A stretch of DNA of 64,000 nt from Modicisalibacter radicis (GCF_900961225.1 NZ_CAAHFN010000065.1:124001-188000), one strand, 5' to 3'; shown: positions 15,730 to 23,866, counted from the first letter of the stretch. Notes: a model not told the origin generated them from the sequence alone. Made by a program: numbers and translations.

Positions 15730-16023
15730 ATGCCTGCAGTCACGCGCAAAGGCGATAGCGGTACCGGTCACGGATGCTGGCCACCGCGCCCGTCGACCGG
15801 CGGTTCCGGTGATGTCTTCGTCAACGGCATTGCCGCCCACCGCGCGGGCGATGCATGGGCGTCACATACCTGCCCGGCGATTCCCGAGACGCACGCCAGC
15901 GCGCTCGGCGGCGGATCCTCGACGGTCTATGCCAATGGCAAGGCGCTCGGTCGCATCGGCGACCCCGTCGCCTGTGGCTCTACCGTCGCGGGTGGTTCCT
16001 CCAACGTGTTCGCGGGGGGCTGA
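15730..16023 (+). CDS. PAAR-domain spike-tip protein
   Basis: A 97-residue PAAR-repeat protein that sharpens the end of a VgrG/gpV-type spike. It begins MPAVTRKGDSGTGHGCWPPR and has repeated GD-xxx-G and N-G-xxx-R-xGD units: VFVNGIAAHRAGDAW, ANGKALGRIGDPVACG and GGSSNVFAGG. Cys and His residues that bind iron in PAAR tips are present (GHGC, SHTC). It lies 21 bases after V with a CAGGAG site. P2 itself has no PAAR gene here; this fits the shortened V. Confidence 0.9.
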   Translation: MPAVTRKGDSGTGHGCWPPRPSTGGSGDVFVNGIAAHRAGDAWASHTCPAIPETHASALGGGSSTVYANGKALGRIGDPVACGSTVAGGSSNVFAGG

Positions 16024-16025
16024 CC

Positions 16026-16367
16026 GTGCCAGGCATGAACGCCCAGACCGGCCGCACCCTCGACACGCTCGAGCATATCCAGCAGTCGGTGCGCGACATC
16101 CTCACCACGCCGATCGGCAGCCGCGTCATGCGCCGCGATTATGGCTCGCTGCTGCCCGAACTCATCGACCAGCCGCTGCATGGTGCCACGGCGCTGCGCG
16201 CCTACTCGGCCACTGTCGTCGCGATCATGAAGTGGGAACCGCGGCTCCGCGTCCAGCAGATCAAGCGCCTCGTCTCCACCGAGCGCCCTGGGCGGCTCGA
16301 CCTGGTCATGACTGCGCGCCGCGTCGACAACGGTGACACCGTGACGCTGGAGGTCCCACTGTCATGA
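16026..16367 (+). CDS. W: Baseplate wedge protein, P2 gpW family
   Basis: The P2 homologue of T4 gp25, part of the baseplate wedge. The GTG at 16026 is preferred over the ATG nine bases later because it gives 113 residues (P2 115) and P2 gpW also begins a few residues before GMNRDTG; here the text is VPGMNAQTGRTLDTLEHIQQ. The hallmark SVRDILTTPIGSRVMRRDYGS is present in segments (DILTTPIGSR, RRDYGS). It ends in an ATGA overlap with J. Confidence 0.95.
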   Translation: MPGMNAQTGRTLDTLEHIQQSVRDILTTPIGSRVMRRDYGSLLPELIDQPLHGATALRAYSATVVAIMKWEPRLRVQQIKRLVSTERPGRLDLVMTARRVDNGDTVTLEVPLS

Positions 16368-17275
16368 CCACCCCCATCGACCTCTCGCAGCTACCAGCAC
16401 CCGACGTCGTCGAAGCTCTCGACTTCGAGACGATCTTCGCGTCCCGCAAAGCCGCGCTCATTGCCCTGTACCCGGCCGATGGGCAGGCTGACATCGCCGC
16501 CACCCTCGAGCTCGAGTCCGAGCCGCTGACCAAGATGCTCCAGGAGAACGCCTATCGCGAACTGATCCTGCGGCAACGCGTGAACGAGGCCGCCAAGGCG
16601 ACGATGCTGGCCTATGCCCAGGGCGCGGATCTCGACCAGATCGGCGCGCGCTACAACGTCGAGCGCCTCACCCTCGACGGAGGCGACCCCGCCGCGGTGC
16701 CGCCGGTCGCGCCGACCTACGAGAGCAACAGTGATTACCGCCGCCGCATCCAGTTGAGCTTCGAGGGGTTCACCACCGCCGGCCCGGCATCGGCCTACCA
16801 GGTGCACGCCCTGGGCGCCGATGCCCGGGTGCTCGATGCCAGCGTGACCAGCCCGGCACCCGGCGACGTGACCGTGACGATCCTTGCCCGCGATGGCAAC
16901 GGCGAGGCACCGGCCGACCTGGTCGCCGCCGTGCAGTCTGCGCTGGATGCCGACGACGTGCGCCCGCTCACCGACCGCGTCACCGTCGCCTCGGCAGAGA
17001 TCCTGCCCTTCACCGTCGACGCGACCCTGACCATCTACCCCGGGCCCGACGGCAGCACCGTGCGCGACACCGCCGAGCAGCAGCTAGCCGACTACCTCGC
17101 CGCCCGCCGCCGGCTCGGCCAGGACGTCACCCTCTCCGGCCTCTACGCCGCGCTGCATGTCGCTGGCGTCCAGAACGTCGCGCTGGCCTCACCCACTGCC
17201 GACATCGTCGCCACTCCGCAGCAGGCGGCCCATGCCACCGCTATCAACGTGACGCTGGGAGGAGTCGATGAGTAA
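16364..17275 (+). CDS. J: Baseplate protein, P2 gpJ family
   Basis: The P2 gpJ/T4 gp6-like baseplate wedge protein. The 303 residues match P2 gpJ in length. Typical features are PDVVEALDFETIFASRKA near the N-terminus, the ELILRQRVNEAAKATMLAYA helix, GADLDQIGARYNVERL, SDYRRRIQLSFEG, and a C-terminal domain with DVRPLTDRVTV and FTVDATLTIYPG. It overlaps W by four bases and I by eight, so W-J-I are translated as a block. Confidence 0.96.
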   Translation: MTTPIDLSQLPAPDVVEALDFETIFASRKAALIALYPADGQADIAATLELESEPLTKMLQENAYRELILRQRVNEAAKATMLAYAQGADLDQIGARYNVERLTLDGGDPAAVPPVAPTYESNSDYRRRIQLSFEGFTTAGPASAYQVHALGADARVLDASVTSPAPGDVTVTILARDGNGEAPADLVAAVQSALDADDVRPLTDRVTVASAEILPFTVDATLTIYPGPDGSTVRDTAEQQLADYLAARRRLGQDVTLSGLYAALHVAGVQNVALASPTADIVATPQQAAHATAINVTLGGVDE

Positions 17276-17957
17276 CGCCAGCCTGCTGCCGCCCAACAGC
17301 ACGCCGCTCGAGCGTGCCGCCGCGACGACCAATGCCGCGCTGGGCGACATCGAGGTGCCCATCGCGGCGCTGTGGACGCCGCAAGACTGCCCGGCCCACG
17401 TGCTGCCCTGGCTGGCCTGGGCCTACAGCGTCGACGAGTGGGACACCGATTGGACGGAACAGCAGAAGCGTGACGCGATTGACGCCGCCGTATTCATCCA
17501 TCGTCACAAGGGCACCGTGGCCGCGGTCACCCGCGCGGTCACCGCCGTGCTCGACGACGCCGAGGTCGAAGAGTGGTTCGACTACGGCGGCGAGCCGTTC
17601 CATTTCCGCATCGTCAGCGACAGCCGCTTCACCGGCGAGGCGGACTACCGCCGGCTGATCCGCCTGGTCGAGTCGGCCAAGAACGCCCGCTCCTGGCTCG
17701 AAGCCGTCGTCGTGCGCAGCCGCATCGAGATGCCGCTCTATCACGGCTCGGTGATCGCCCAGGGCAACAAGCTAAGCCTCGGCCCACGCCCGGCGATCCC
17801 AGCGCCGGCCAACGCCACCCCGCGCACCGGCCAGGCTTACCACGTCGCGCGCACCACCACGATTCGCGCGTTCGAGATCCGCATCTCGGTCGAGCCCACG
17901 CAACGCCACTGGCGCGGCGCGCTTCACGAATTCCGCAAGCTCACCATTCGAGGATAA
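17268..17957 (+). CDS. I: Tail protein, P2 gpI family
   Basis: A baseplate-to-fibre connecting protein. The 229-residue protein opens MSNASLLPPNSTPLERAAA and shows the family block VPIAALWTPQDCPAHVLPWL then WAYSVDEWD, followed by KRDAIDAAVFIHRHKGTVAAV. This is the standard gpI signature. A C-terminal part of about 50 residues beyond the core is more variable. It overlaps J and ends three bases before the H start. Confidence 0.96.
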   Translation: MSNASLLPPNSTPLERAAATTNAALGDIEVPIAALWTPQDCPAHVLPWLAWAYSVDEWDTDWTEQQKRDAIDAAVFIHRHKGTVAAVTRAVTAVLDDAEVEEWFDYGGEPFHFRIVSDSRFTGEADYRRLIRLVESAKNARSWLEAVVVRSRIEMPLYHGSVIAQGNKLSLGPRPAIPAPANATPRTGQAYHVARTTTIRAFEIRISVEPTQRHWRGALHEFRKLTIRG

Positions 17958-17960
17958 GCA

Positions 17961-20165
17961 ATGGCCAACTTCCCCGGCGCTCAGCTCACCGATCAGGGCC
18001 GGCAACTACAAGCCAAGGCGCAGATCGGTACCGCGCTCACCTTCACCCGCGTCGCCCTCGGCGACGGGTCCAGCAGCAACTGGGAGACCATGACCGGGCT
18101 CGATAACGAGATGCTCTCGCTGTCGATCCAGGGTCACCAGGTCGTCGGCGACGGCACATCACGGCTGCGCGTGATCATGACCAACGAAGGCCTGGTCAAC
18201 GGCTTCTTCGTCCGCGAGCTCGGCGTGTTCGCCCGCGACCCCGACACTGGTGACGAGCTGCTCTACAGCTACACCAACGCCGGCAACCAGCCCGATTTCC
18301 TGCCCGCCGGATCCGGCGCCTCGATGGTCGAGAACGTCTTCGATCTCTACACCGTGATCGGCAACGCGCAGTCGGTCACGGCGGTGATCAGCGACTACAT
18401 CACCATCGCCACCAAGCAGGACATCGACAAGATCCGCCCGCAGCTACTGCCGGTCGGCGGCCTGATCCACCAACTCGCCCGCAAACGCAGCAACACCGAC
18501 GGCGACGTCGAGTGGTTCGACCCCGCCGAGGGCGTCAATGTCGCGGTCGAGTCGATTGAGGAGCGCCGCGTCGCTGTCACTGGCCAGCGCACCTTTTCGC
18601 TGGCCATCGTCAGCACGCGCGGCATGGCCGCCTACGTCAATGGCCAGCGCGTGCCGCGCTCGGGCTGGGAGCCCCTGGGCGAGACGCAGATGCGCTTTGC
18701 CAGCGAGCTGGTCGACGGCGACGAAGTGCTGTTCGTGCGCAACGAGGAAGTCGGCGAGCTCGAGATCCCGCGCGTATCGCTGGATGGCCCGGCGTTGATC
18801 TACCCCGACAGCTCCAACAGCTACACGATCAGTGATTACGATGGCTTCGCGCAGTACGCGGTCACCGCGAGCCGGGGCACCGTCAGCCGCAGCGGCGACA
18901 CGATCACCCTGGCGCTCGATGCGGCCGAAGCCGATGGCCCGCTGGATCTTAACATCACCCGCGACGGCGCCGGCGTGACCTACCCGCTGGCCGTGGGCGC
19001 GCCGACCGTGGCCGCGCCCGAGCTGACCGGGCCGGGCGATGGCGCCACCGGCGTCGAGCTGTCGCCGACGCTGCAAGCCACGGCCTTCAAGACATACCCC
19101 GGCGACTACGACACGCACGCCAGCGCGGATTGGCAGATCGCCACCGATGCCGCGTTCGCCGACGTGGTGTGGGAGAGCGCCGCCGATGCCGACCACCTGA
19201 CCAGCATTGGCGTGCCGGCCGGCGTGCTGGACATGACCACGCAGTATTACGCCCGCGTGCGCTACAACGGCGCGAGCCTGGGTGCCTCGGCGTGGTCCGC
19301 CGTGGTGGGGTTCGAGACCACCGACCAATACATCGTCACGCCCAGCATCACCGCCCCGACCGACGGCGCGACCGGGCAGCCCGAGTCCCCGGTGCTGGAA
19401 TGCAGCGCCTTCGCCACCAACCCGGCCGGCGTCGATACGCACTTCGCCACGTCCTGGCGCGTCAGGGACAGCCAAGGCGCGGTGATGTGGGAACGGCTCA
19501 ACGACAGCGCGAACAAGACCGGCATCGCCATTCCAGCGGGCGTGCTTCAGGAGTCGATGACCTACACCGCCGAGGTGCGGCATATCGGCGAGAGCCTGCC
19601 GAGTAGCCAGTGGTCGGCGGGGGTGGCCTTCACCACCTCGGCCAGCTTCATTCCCGAGGATGGCAACGCCGGCGAGCCGTTTGGGGGCGGGTATTTTGTC
19701 CGCCGGATGATGGATGAAAACGGCGCTTGGTATGCGCTGGTCGTCAGTCAGAAAGCGGATGGTGAACCAGCCGGCACCGTCGACTGGTATGAGGCGGATT
19801 CGTTCGTGGCTGCGATGTCGTCCGGCGGTTACAGCGACTGGCGACTGCCCACCATCGATGAGTTGCGCATCCTGTATCGCGAGCTCAAGCCAGCAGCAGA
19901 TTCGAATTCCACCGACGATGGTGCTACCGACCGTGTAGCCCCCCCGCTGGGGAACTACACCTCAGGCGATCCCGCGCGGACCAACGTTGTCGCGTTCAGA
20001 TATTACGGCGCCGAAGCCTTTTCGTCGGGCAATACCACTGCTGAGGGGTACACCTCGGCGGATACCGGTTCGGTAACCCGGGTCTTTTTCCGGAACGGCA
20101 ATGAAGTGGGCGGAAGCAAAACCTATAACGGTCGTGTCCGAGCCGTCCGCCGCGTCTATTTATAA
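17961..20165 (+). CDS. H: Tail fibre protein, P2 gpH-like N-terminus, two Fn3-like repeats, DUF1566 tip
   Basis: A 734-residue receptor-binding fibre. The N-terminal 150 residues are the P2 gpH/DUF3751 attachment domain (LTDQGRQLQAKAQIGT, FTRVALGDG). A middle linker follows. Two repeats of about 105 residues lie near 350-560; each opens with TxPGDGATG- or APTDGATG-like text and contains an AxTYYARVRY or YTAEVRH strand, so they look like Fn3/Ig modules. The last 150 residues are a DUF1566 (Lcl-like) domain with SDWRLPTIDELRILY and a closing GRVRAVRRVYL. DUF1566 folds resemble C-type lectins and probably bind the receptor. It is unlike the P2 fibre tip, so host range should differ. Confidence 0.92.
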   Translation: MANFPGAQLTDQGRQLQAKAQIGTALTFTRVALGDGSSSNWETMTGLDNEMLSLSIQGHQVVGDGTSRLRVIMTNEGLVNGFFVRELGVFARDPDTGDELLYSYTNAGNQPDFLPAGSGASMVENVFDLYTVIGNAQSVTAVISDYITIATKQDIDKIRPQLLPVGGLIHQLARKRSNTDGDVEWFDPAEGVNVAVESIEERRVAVTGQRTFSLAIVSTRGMAAYVNGQRVPRSGWEPLGETQMRFASELVDGDEVLFVRNEEVGELEIPRVSLDGPALIYPDSSNSYTISDYDGFAQYAVTASRGTVSRSGDTITLALDAAEADGPLDLNITRDGAGVTYPLAVGAPTVAAPELTGPGDGATGVELSPTLQATAFKTYPGDYDTHASADWQIATDAAFADVVWESAADADHLTSIGVPAGVLDMTTQYYARVRYNGASLGASAWSAVVGFETTDQYIVTPSITAPTDGATGQPESPVLECSAFATNPAGVDTHFATSWRVRDSQGAVMWERLNDSANKTGIAIPAGVLQESMTYTAEVRHIGESLPSSQWSAGVAFTTSASFIPEDGNAGEPFGGGYFVRRMMDENGAWYALVVSQKADGEPAGTVDWYEADSFVAAMSSGGYSDWRLPTIDELRILYRELKPAADSNSTDDGATDRVAPPLGNYTSGDPARTNVVAFRYYGAEAFSSGNTTAEGYTSADTGSVTRVFFRNGNEVGGSKTYNGRVRAVRRVYL

Positions 20166-20179
20166 CCTAAAGGTGTTCA

Positions 20180-20797
20180 ATGAAACCGATTGAGTTCGTC
20201 AAAGTGGACGCCCGCGACGGGCGTCCGGCCACGGAATACCCGACCCGCCACGGCCCCGCCGACCCGGTCGAGAACATCACGATTCTCTGGTGGGAGGGCC
20301 GCAACCCCGCGCGTTATTTCGGCCTGGTTGCCAACGACCGCCAGACCGACGTGCCCGGCGTGCTGCGCGAGATCAATGCCGAGGTATGGGCGCAGCTCAC
20401 CGCGGCCCGCCGCGAGACGCTGCTGGGCGAGCTGGCCGCGCATCGCTTCAACGTCGAAACCGGCGGCGTAGAGATGCCGGACGGCACCCGCGTACGGACC
20501 GACCGCGAGAGCCAGTCGCAGGTTAACTCGGCATACACAACGTTGCGCGATGGGATGGTCGATGCCGCCGACTTCAAGGGCGCGAATGGCTGGGTCACGA
20601 TCACGCTGGCCGAGATCACCCCGATTGCCACTGCCGTCGCCCGGCATGTGCAGCCGTGCTTTACCGCAGAGCGCTACGTCGAGGGCCTGTTGAGTGCGGC
20701 TGAAACCGCCGAGGCGCTACATGCCATCGACTACCGGGGCGAGTTCGATACTGCGCTCGAGGCGATCAAGGCTGAGCAGGTGGAAGCCGCTGCCTAA
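20180..20797 (+). CDS. DUF4376-domain protein, probable tail fibre assembly protein
   Basis: A 205-residue protein directly after the fibre gene, in the place of P2 gene G. The N-terminal half (ITILWWEGRNPARYFGLV) is variable. The C-terminal half carries the DUF4376 pattern: VEMPDGTRVRTDRESQSQ, NSAYTTLRDGM, GWVTITLAEI and VARHVQPCFTAE. DUF4376 proteins usually sit beside tail fibres and are thought to be fibre chaperones or fibre-associated proteins. An AAAGG site precedes the ATG. It is the last gene of the V-to-H operon and is followed by a strong palindrome. Confidence 0.82.
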   Translation: MKPIEFVKVDARDGRPATEYPTRHGPADPVENITILWWEGRNPARYFGLVANDRQTDVPGVLREINAEVWAQLTAARRETLLGELAAHRFNVETGGVEMPDGTRVRTDRESQSQVNSAYTTLRDGMVDAADFKGANGWVTITLAEITPIATAVARHVQPCFTAERYVEGLLSAAETAEALHAIDYRGEFDTALEAIKAEQVEAAA

Positions 20798-20800
20798 GCA

Positions 20801-20826
20801 ATTAGCCCGCCGATCGGCGGGCTAAT
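20801..20826. terminator. Perfect 26-bp palindrome between convergent genes
   Basis: ATTAGCCCGCCGA and its exact complement, with GATTT downstream on the plus strand. It separates the rightward fibre operon from the leftward accessory gene and probably ends both transcripts. The T-tract is short. Confidence 0.7.
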
Positions 20827-20853
20827 GATTTCCTCGGCGTACTGGTTCTAATG

Positions 20854-21462
20854 CTATTCGATGAGTTTTCGAGTCAATATTATGTATTCAAATAGCTCGA
20901 CAGCATGTTCGGTCAAAAGATTATAGTTATCTACATAGCTAGAGAACGCAGAGCTGGCAATAGTTACAAAACCTGTACGAGCCATACGGTTTAGACTGGT
21001 GCGCAAGTAATCTTTTGAGTATCCAAAGTTGTCACGGGCAAACGATCTTAGCTGACGCATTCCGTCAATGCATTTTTCTTCACCGATGTCGCCTTTAGCG
21101 TATAGACCTAACATTCTCATTTTTGAAAGCAATTCGACTTCTGTCAGCGTCATATCTCCTAATGCAGTCAACAGAGACTGAAACCGGTCTGGGCATTTAT
21201 CGATATCTCCAGACCTCACCCCACCAATCAAAAGGTCAGAAAGGTAATCAGCCATTTCATTATTTGAGCACTTTTCCAAGGCCCTGACCATGTGAACGAA
21301 ATGGGCGAAGCGATGTTCCTGCTGGCATAGATCGGGAACAGAAACCCCTCCCTGTTCTGCACGGTTTAGTGCTCTTTCTAGGCGCTGCACGGTGAAATGC
21401 TCATATCCCCTTCTCACTGCCCATTTCATGGCCCCGGAAACTGTTGGCTCAAGCACTGTCAT
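20854..21462 (-). CDS. Accessory (moron) gene at the P2 Z/fun position, unknown function
   Basis: A 202-residue protein I do not recognise. The start at 21462 is set by GGAGG five bases upstream; the apparent longer start (TTG) is the ribosome-binding site itself. It begins MTVLEPTVSGAMKWAVRRGYE. It looks soluble and mostly helical, with four cysteines and no signal or membrane segment. Codon use is clearly more AT-rich than the tail genes on both sides. It is read leftward between H and FI, exactly where P2 carries its Z/fun gene, which blocks phage T5. Its own promoter, a 19-bp inverted repeat upstream and a downstream terminator make it an independent unit. A phage-exclusion role is inference from position only. 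Confidence 0.8.
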   Translation of the reverse strand: MTVLEPTVSGAMKWAVRRGYEHFTVQRLERALNRAEQGGVSVPDLCQQEHRFAHFVHMVRALEKCSNNEMADYLSDLLIGGVRSGDIDKCPDRFQSLLTALGDMTLTEVELLSKMRMLGLYAKGDIGEEKCIDGMRQLRSFARDNFGYSKDYLRTSLNRMARTGFVTIASSAFSSYVDNYNLLTEHAVELFEYIILTRKLIE

Positions 21463-21478
21463 CGCTACCTCCAATTTC

Positions 21479-21497
21479 TGTAGTTCTTAGTACTACA
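21479..21497. promoter_or_regulatory. Inverted repeat upstream of the moron gene
   Basis: TGTAGT and ACTACA separated by seven bases, lying 17 bases before the start codon of the leftward accessory gene and within its probable promoter. It could be an operator or a stem in the leader RNA. Confidence 0.4.
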
Positions 21498-21537
21498 ACG
21501 CCCCTCCGCCCGGGCTACCCCACTACACCCCTCCCTT

Positions 21538-21600
21538 GGTGTAAACCCCTCCACTTACACCCTGCCCCGCTAACACCCTACCCGCGCGCGCCGCACGATA
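21538..21600 (+). promoter_or_regulatory. FI late promoter: activator dyad plus -10 region
   Basis: The dyad GGTGT-N14-ACACC lies at 21538-21561, followed after exactly 30 bases by CGCACGATA (21592-21600). The V promoter has the same two parts and the same spacing. The predicted start point is near 21607, which leaves a 40-base leader with an AGGAG site before FI. Confidence 0.78.
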
Positions 21601-21646
21601 CCTGCGTGAATTCACCTTTTCAGGCTGAACCTGCGCAGGAGCCACC

Positions 21647-22831
21647 ATGGCACTCGATCAATACCACCACGGCGTGCGCGTCCAGGAAGTCTCCGACGGC
21701 ACTCGCAGCATCCGCACGGTCTCGACGGCGATCATCGGCGTGGTCTGTACCGCCGAGGATGCCGACGCCGCGGCCTTCCCGCTCGACCAGCCCGCCCTGG
21801 TCACCAATGTCGACACCGCGATCGGAAAGGCCGGCACCACCGGCACGCTGAAGGACACCCTCACCGCCATCGGCCAGCAATCCAAGCCGGTGATCGTCGT
21901 GGTGCGTGTCGCCGAGGGCATTGACGACGAAGAGACCACTGCCAACGTCATCGGCACCACCACTGCGACCGGCCAGCGTACCGGCCTGCAGGCGCTGCTG
22001 ACCGCGAAGCAGAAGCTGGGCGTCACGCCGCGCATCATCGGTGTGCCAGGGCTGGATACTCAGCCGGTGGCCACCGCCATGGTCTCGGTGCTGCAGCAGC
22101 TGCGCGCCTTCGGCTATGCCTATGCCCACGGCTGCGAAACCATCACCGACGTGACCGCCTACCGCGACGAGTTCGGCGCGCGCGAGCTGATGATCATCTG
22201 GCCGCAGTTCCAGGCATTCGACACCGACGATGCCGCCACCGTCTCGATCAGCCCCGTCGCCATCGCGCTCGGCCTGCGCGCGAAGCTCGACCAGGAGATC
22301 GGCTGGCACAAGACGATCTCCAACGTGGTGGTCAACGGCGTCACCGGTATCGACCGCGATGTGTTCTGGGATCTTCAGTCCCCCAACACCGATGCGGGGA
22401 TCCTCAACGCCGCGGACGTCACCACGCTGATCAACCAGGGCGGCTATCGCTTCTGGGGCTCGCGCACCTGCGCCGGCCCGCAATCGCTGTTCCCGTTCGA
22501 GAACTACACCCGCACCGCGCAGATCCTCGCCGACACGATCGCCGAGGCGCACCTGTGGGCGGTCGACAAGCCGATGCACGCCTCGCTGGCCCGCGACATC
22601 ATCGAAGGCATCAACGCCAAGTTCAGCGAGCTCAAAGCCCTGCGGCTGATCGTCGACGGCCAAGCCTGGCTGAACGAGGAGCTCAACACCCAGGAGTCCC
22701 TGAAAGCGGGCAAGCTGCGCATCGATTACGACTACACGCCGGTGCCGCCGCTCGAGGACCTCGGCTTCCAGCAGCGCATCACCGATTCATACCTGGCTGA
22801 CTTCGCCGAGCGCGTCGCCGCCACCGCCTGA
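21647..22831 (+). CDS. FI: Tail sheath protein, P2 gpFI family
   Basis: The contractile sheath subunit. The 394 residues match P2 FI (396). Characteristic parts are the N-terminal HGVRVQEVSDGTRSI, VSTAIIGVVCTAEDAD with FPLDQPALVTN, and the C-terminal GYRFWGSRTCAGP with FENYTRTAQILADTI; the last 80 residues form the inter-subunit extension. A CAGGAG site precedes the ATG. It is the first gene of the FI-FII-E-T-U-D late operon. Confidence 0.97.
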   Translation: MALDQYHHGVRVQEVSDGTRSIRTVSTAIIGVVCTAEDADAAAFPLDQPALVTNVDTAIGKAGTTGTLKDTLTAIGQQSKPVIVVVRVAEGIDDEETTANVIGTTTATGQRTGLQALLTAKQKLGVTPRIIGVPGLDTQPVATAMVSVLQQLRAFGYAYAHGCETITDVTAYRDEFGARELMIIWPQFQAFDTDDAATVSISPVAIALGLRAKLDQEIGWHKTISNVVVNGVTGIDRDVFWDLQSPNTDAGILNAADVTTLINQGGYRFWGSRTCAGPQSLFPFENYTRTAQILADTIAEAHLWAVDKPMHASLARDIIEGINAKFSELKALRLIVDGQAWLNEELNTQESLKAGKLRIDYDYTPVPPLEDLGFQQRITDSYLADFAERVAATA

Positions 22832-22847
22832 CAGGAGACACTGACCC

Positions 22848-23360
22848 ATGGCACTCCCCAAGAAGCTCAAGGACCTGAACCTGTTCAGCAACGGCGACAG
22901 TTGGCAGGGCATCGTCCAGTCGGTAACGCTGCCCACCCTCACCCGCAAGATCGAGGAATGGCGCGGCGGCGGCATGGATGGCCCGGTCGGCATCGACATG
23001 GGCATGGACGGCCTGATGACGACCCAGTGGACCGTCGGCGGCCTGGTCGAAAGCATCTTCGACAACTTCGGCAGCGCGCGCATCGATGCCGAGATGCTGC
23101 GCATGACCGGCAGCTACGAGCGCGACGACGTCGACGAAGCCGCGGCGGTGGAAGTCGTGATGCGCGGCCGCCACACCGAGATCGACATGGGCGACGCCCA
23201 GTCCGGCGAGAACACCGAGCACCAGGTCACCAGCACGCTCAGCTACTACAAGCTGATCATCGATGGCACCACCAAGATCGAGATCGACATCCCCAACCAG
23301 GTGTTCAAGGTCAACGGCGAAGACCGCCTCGCCGGCCGCCGCCAGCGCCTGGGCCTCTAA
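22848..23360 (+). CDS. FII: Tail tube protein, P2 gpFII family
   Basis: The inner tube subunit. The 170 residues (P2 172) begin MALPKKLKDLNLFSNGDSW. They contain TLPTLTRKIEEWRGGGMDGP, then EMLRMTGSYERDD, and a C-terminal strand region with YYKLIIDGTTKIEIDIPN and VNGEDRLAGRRQRLGL. All are hallmarks of the family. An ACAGGAGA site lies upstream. It follows FI by 16 bases. Confidence 0.97.
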   Translation: MALPKKLKDLNLFSNGDSWQGIVQSVTLPTLTRKIEEWRGGGMDGPVGIDMGMDGLMTTQWTVGGLVESIFDNFGSARIDAEMLRMTGSYERDDVDEAAAVEVVMRGRHTEIDMGDAQSGENTEHQVTSTLSYYKLIIDGTTKIEIDIPNQVFKVNGEDRLAGRRQRLGL

Positions 23361-23399
23361 GCCGCCCGCTACCCACTCATTGCACAGGAACCAACCCTC

Positions 23400-23708
23400 A
23401 TGACCAAGGCACAAGTCGCCCAGGCAATCACTACCACCGTCACCCTCGACACGCCGATCGTGCGCGGCGAGACCGAGATCACCGAGCTGACGCTGCGTAA
23501 GCCCTCGTCCGGCGAGCTGCGCGGCGTGAACCTAGCCGACGTACTGCAGATGCAGACCGACGCGCTGATGACGCTGATCCCGCGGCTCTCGAACCCTTCG
23601 CTGACCGCTCCCGAAGTACGCCAGATGGACCCCGCCGATCTGGTTCAGTGCGGCGGGGAGATCGCCGGTTTTTTGGTCTCGAAGCGGGTGCGGGGCGAGA
23701 CCGCATAA
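23400..23708 (+). CDS. E: Tail assembly chaperone, P2 gpE family
   Basis: A 102-residue helper for tail polymerisation around the tape measure. The N-terminal part reads ITTTVTLDTPIVRGETEITE with LTLRKPSSGELRGVNLADVLQ, the gpE pattern. A heptamer T TTT TTG lies in frame at 23669-23675 (codons Phe-Leu of GFLVSK). A small fraction of ribosomes should shift -1 there and continue into E'. It follows FII by 39 bases and has an ACAGGAACC ribosome-binding region. Confidence 0.95.
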   Translation: MTKAQVAQAITTTVTLDTPIVRGETEITELTLRKPSSGELRGVNLADVLQMQTDALMTLIPRLSNPSLTAPEVRQMDPADLVQCGGEIAGFLVSKRVRGETA

Positions 23709-23854
23709 ACCTCCCTGCTCAGGTGGAAGACGCGATGGCCGACCTGGCCATCGTTTTCCACTGGACCCCCGCCGACTGCGCGGACTTCACCCTGCGCGAA
23801 CTGATGGATTGGCGTGAGCGGGCGCGCAAGCGCAGTGCCGCCGACAACAACTGA
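23400..23854 (+). CDS. E+E': gpE+E' frameshift fusion (programmed -1 shift)
   Basis: If ribosomes slip back one base on TTTTTTG at 23669-23675, translation continues to 23854 and gives about 151 residues (P2 E+E' 142). The added part contains MADLAIVFHWTPADCADF and LRELMDWRERARKR, the conserved GpE' tail that contacts the tape measure. The E' frame has no good independent start, and the product makes sense only as a fusion. This parallels the known P2 E/E' and lambda G/GT systems. Confidence 0.88.
23669..23675 (+). other. Slippery heptamer for -1 frameshift
   Basis: Six T followed by G, read as T TTT TTG in the E frame. The same heptamer is used in P2. Downstream sequence is GC-rich and may form the stimulating RNA structure. 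Confidence 0.85.
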
Positions 23855-23866
23855 ACAGGGCCCGCC

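Noticed and set aside
19600..20165. Possible diversity-generating retroelement target in the tail fibre
   Set aside because: DUF1566 tips can be DGR targets, but there is no reverse transcriptase gene and no template-like repeat in the window.
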